The position numbers and the translations under genes are program-made. Below are positions 28,381 to 28,478 of a DNA stretch of 28,478 bases, one piece after another. The stretch comes from an uncultured Bifidobacteriaceae bacterium. Its GTDB lineage: Bacteria; Actinomycetota; Actinomycetes; Actinomycetales; Bifidobacteriaceae. The stretch's first letter is position 1; each line of letters starts with the position of its first letter. The stretch lies in contig CAMXYK010000014.1 in NCBI GenBank assembly GCA_947253155.1, positions 1 through 28,478 of the forward strand. Direction: 5' to 3'. A model generated the notes under the pieces. That model had not been told where the DNA came from. It made no database searches and saw only the letters and a program-made list of their open reading frames with translations.

Positions 28381-28478
28381 ATATCTATTTATTTATTTCG
28401 CGGCTTGTCTTGCAAATATTAGCGTGGTAGAGATTTGAGATTTTTCGCACTGAACGAAGGCGGACGTCAGAGCCGAAG

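Noticed and set aside
28435..28478. Start of another gene at the right edge (TTG at 28435 reading RFFALNEGGRQSR)
   Set aside because: Only 14 codons are visible, there is no good ribosome binding site, and minus-strand frames are equally open. No call is possible for 28381-28478.

Overview
The window is a chromosomal segment from an actinobacterium of the Bifidobacteriaceae. The ribosomal proteins, the operon order, the short 186-residue adenylate kinase, the zinc-type S14 and the tiny actinobacterial protein bS22 all point there. The base composition looks clearly lower in G+C than typical Bifidobacterium, so a Gardnerella-like organism is my best inference. I could not run a database comparison to confirm it.

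Region 1 (1-11340) is the 3' part of the S10-spc-alpha ribosomal protein superoperon, all on the + strand: rpsC (5' end missing), rplP, rpmC, rpsQ, rplN, rplX, rplE, rpsZ, rpsH, rplF, rplR, rpsE, rpmD, rplO, terminator, secY, adk, infA, rpmJ, rpsM, rpsK, rpoA, rplQ, terminator. Many genes overlap by 1-4 bases or are a few bases apart. The larger gaps (before rplN, rpsH, rpsM, rpsK, rpoA and rplQ) each hold an RNA hairpin. The products build both ribosomal subunits, the Sec translocon, the RNA polymerase alpha subunit and initiation factor IF1.

Region 2 (11341-13782) holds a DUF2974-type alpha/beta-hydrolase gene with a possible leaderless start, then truA behind a 12-bp tandem repeat, then tRNA-Ser(CGA) with a strong terminator.

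Region 3 (13783-18487) is the accessory part. It is AT-rich and full of repeats. A 704-bp non-coding stretch has several palindromes, a 26-bp inverted-repeat pair and an array of 34-bp palindromes at a 52-bp period. Next come an orphan solute-binding lipoprotein and a secreted, membrane-anchored protein of unknown function. A second palindrome array follows, in inverted orientation. The inner parts of the two arrays form a gapless 141-bp inverted repeat (about 124/141 identical by hand alignment) that brackets the two genes. This looks like a mobile or invertible cassette beside a tRNA gene and is the most interesting part of the window. A minus-strand lipoprotein gene of unknown function follows.

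Region 4 (18488-25778) is the nusA-infB-rbfA-truB-ribF cluster: transcription elongation, translation initiation, 30S maturation, tRNA pseudouridylation and flavin cofactor synthesis. No rimP or ylxR is present. Low-complexity repeats occur in IF2 and RbfA.

Region 5 (25779-28478) has radA on the minus strand (convergent with ribF), a divergent single-pass membrane protein of unknown function with a possible leaderless start, and the 29-codon gene for ribosomal protein bS22 with a terminator.
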